Origin: JAFAGX01 sp035624215
GTDB lineage: Bacteria; Acidobacteriota; Terriglobia; Terriglobales; Acidobacteriaceae
DNA: 64,000 nt
Assembly: GCA_035624215.1 (NCBI GenBank)
Contig: DASPRY010000088.1
Coordinates: 62,001 to 126,000 of the forward strand
Direction of reading: 5' to 3'
Below the pieces are notes generated by a model. The model saw nothing but the letters and a program-made list of their open reading frames with translations, ran no database searches and was not told where the DNA came from. Below, piece after piece: positions 63,542 through 64,000 of the stretch (positions within the stretch are counted from its first letter, which is position 1; every line of letters starts with the position of its first letter). The position numbers and the translations under genes are program-made.

Positions 63542-63816
63542 AATTCGACTTCGCTTTGCGCGATGAAGGCTCAATCATTCTGCTGCAACCTGTCACTCAG
63601 GCTGCACAAGATTGGGCTGAGATGTATCTGGCTGATGCTCTACGTTTCGGAGCCGCAGTTGTGATCGAGCATCGCTACATCGACGCTATTCTCGATGGCA
63701 TTCGTGAGGCTGGTCTAACAGTTGTCGATATCCTTGAAGGCAAAATCGAAGACGCTTTGTTCACTATGCAGGACGCAGAATTTTTGAAAGACCTCGGGGT
63801 CAAGGTGTTCGAATGA
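63538..63816 (+). CDS. 92-aa protein of the mobile element, unknown function
   Basis: Acidic mixed alpha/beta protein: MKFDFALRDEGSIILLQPV, an amphipathic helix AQDWAEMYLADAL, a hydrophobic strand AAVVIEHRY, and helices to the end. No family recognised. GGAG lies 6 nt before the ATG. It overlaps the 21-aa ORF before it and a 14-aa ORF after it by ATGA. Confidence 0.7.
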   Translation: MKFDFALRDEGSIILLQPVTQAAQDWAEMYLADALRFGAAVVIEHRYIDAILDGIREAGLTVVDILEGKIEDALFTMQDAEFLKDLGVKVFE

Positions 63817-63857
63817 ACCCGTTTTCTCGCGGTGATGCGACACACGAAACGGACTGA
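63813..63857 (+). CDS. possible 14-aa peptide in the overlapping gene chain
   Basis: ATG overlaps the 92-aa gene stop; TGA lies two bases before the next ATG. Too short to judge by content; supported only by the repeating ATGA pattern. Confidence 0.3.
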   Translation: MNPFSRGDATHETD

Positions 63858-63859
63858 GT

Positions 63860-64000
63860 ATGTACACATACCGCAAAGGGATTCTGAGGGTTGGAGACAA
63901 AATTCTCCCGCTGCCCATTGCGGAGAGCTACCGATTGTCTTGCCGCATCGCACTCGCTGTACTCTTGGATTACTTCCAAGGCGAGAATCACGCGGAACGC
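63860..64000 (+). CDS. small mobile-element protein, cut by window end (DUF6166-like?)
   Basis: At least 47 residues starting MYTYRKGILRVGDKILPLP and continuing ESYRLSCRIALAVLLDYFQG; the frame is open at the window edge. The helix CRIALAVLLDYF resembles the alanine/leucine helix of DUF6166 proteins common near phage integrases, but this is a weak likeness. Continues the gene chain after the 14-aa ORF. Confidence 0.55.
   Translation, partial: MYTYRKGILRVGDKILPLPIAESYRLSCRIALAVLLDYFQGENHAER

Overview
The window looks like part of an Acidobacteriota chromosome (Terriglobia/Koribacter-like). The reasons are moderate GC, a large Oar-type TonB-dependent receptor with an N-terminal carboxypeptidase-regulatory domain, several MacB/FtsX permeases, many secreted carbohydrate-active and propeller proteins, and a PE+ligase type LigD. 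The assignment rests on family content, not on a marker-gene search. There is no rRNA and no CRISPR array. One tRNA (CAU anticodon) is present.

Layout. 1-7.7 kb: the 3' part of an M13 metallopeptidase, a LigD split at an A-homopolymer, a Nudix hydrolase, a secreted beta-propeller protein, a 0.9 kb gene-poor stretch and a CPBP membrane protease. 7.8-20.3 kb: a GH39 glycosidase, then an envelope/export block. That block holds an ABC exporter, a cyclic beta-1,2-glucan synthase-like protein lacking the usual GH94 end, a second ABC exporter, and a LolD/MacB-type ATPase with its permease. 20.3-28.1 kb: an esterase, a TPR protein, two glycosyltransferases of lipid-linked type, an MFS transporter, fabI and tsaE.

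28.2-43.5 kb is a sugar-use region. A leftward set encodes a FucI-like isomerase, an FGGY kinase, a DhnA-type class I aldolase, a GH36-like glycosidase with a PKD domain, and an exported amidohydrolase. Divergent from it, rightward, are a 105-aa protein, a TonB receptor, a Tat-exported TIM-barrel protein and another secreted glycosidase-like protein. Together they can be read as outer-membrane uptake, periplasmic hydrolysis, then isomerase-kinase-aldolase breakdown of a released deoxy- or pento-sugar.

43.5-61.8 kb is mostly housekeeping: a DNA glycosylase, panC/panB with a lipoprotein gene between them, recA, two FtsX-type permeases without an ATPase, yqeY, rsmI, an fmdB-type zinc ribbon, rpmE, katG and its Fur/PerR-like regulator. 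Within it lie a broken M23 peptidase gene, whose middle segment reads in the opposite orientation, and a frameshifted DUF4185 gene. 61.9-64 kb is the edge of a mobile element beside tRNA-Met: a tyrosine recombinase followed by short genes chained by ATGA overlaps, running off the window.

Two themes recur. Several genes have a -10-like hexamer only 6-12 nt before the start codon, suggesting leaderless mRNAs. Three genes (ligD, M23, DUF4185) are interrupted by small lesions that could be biology or sequence/assembly error.
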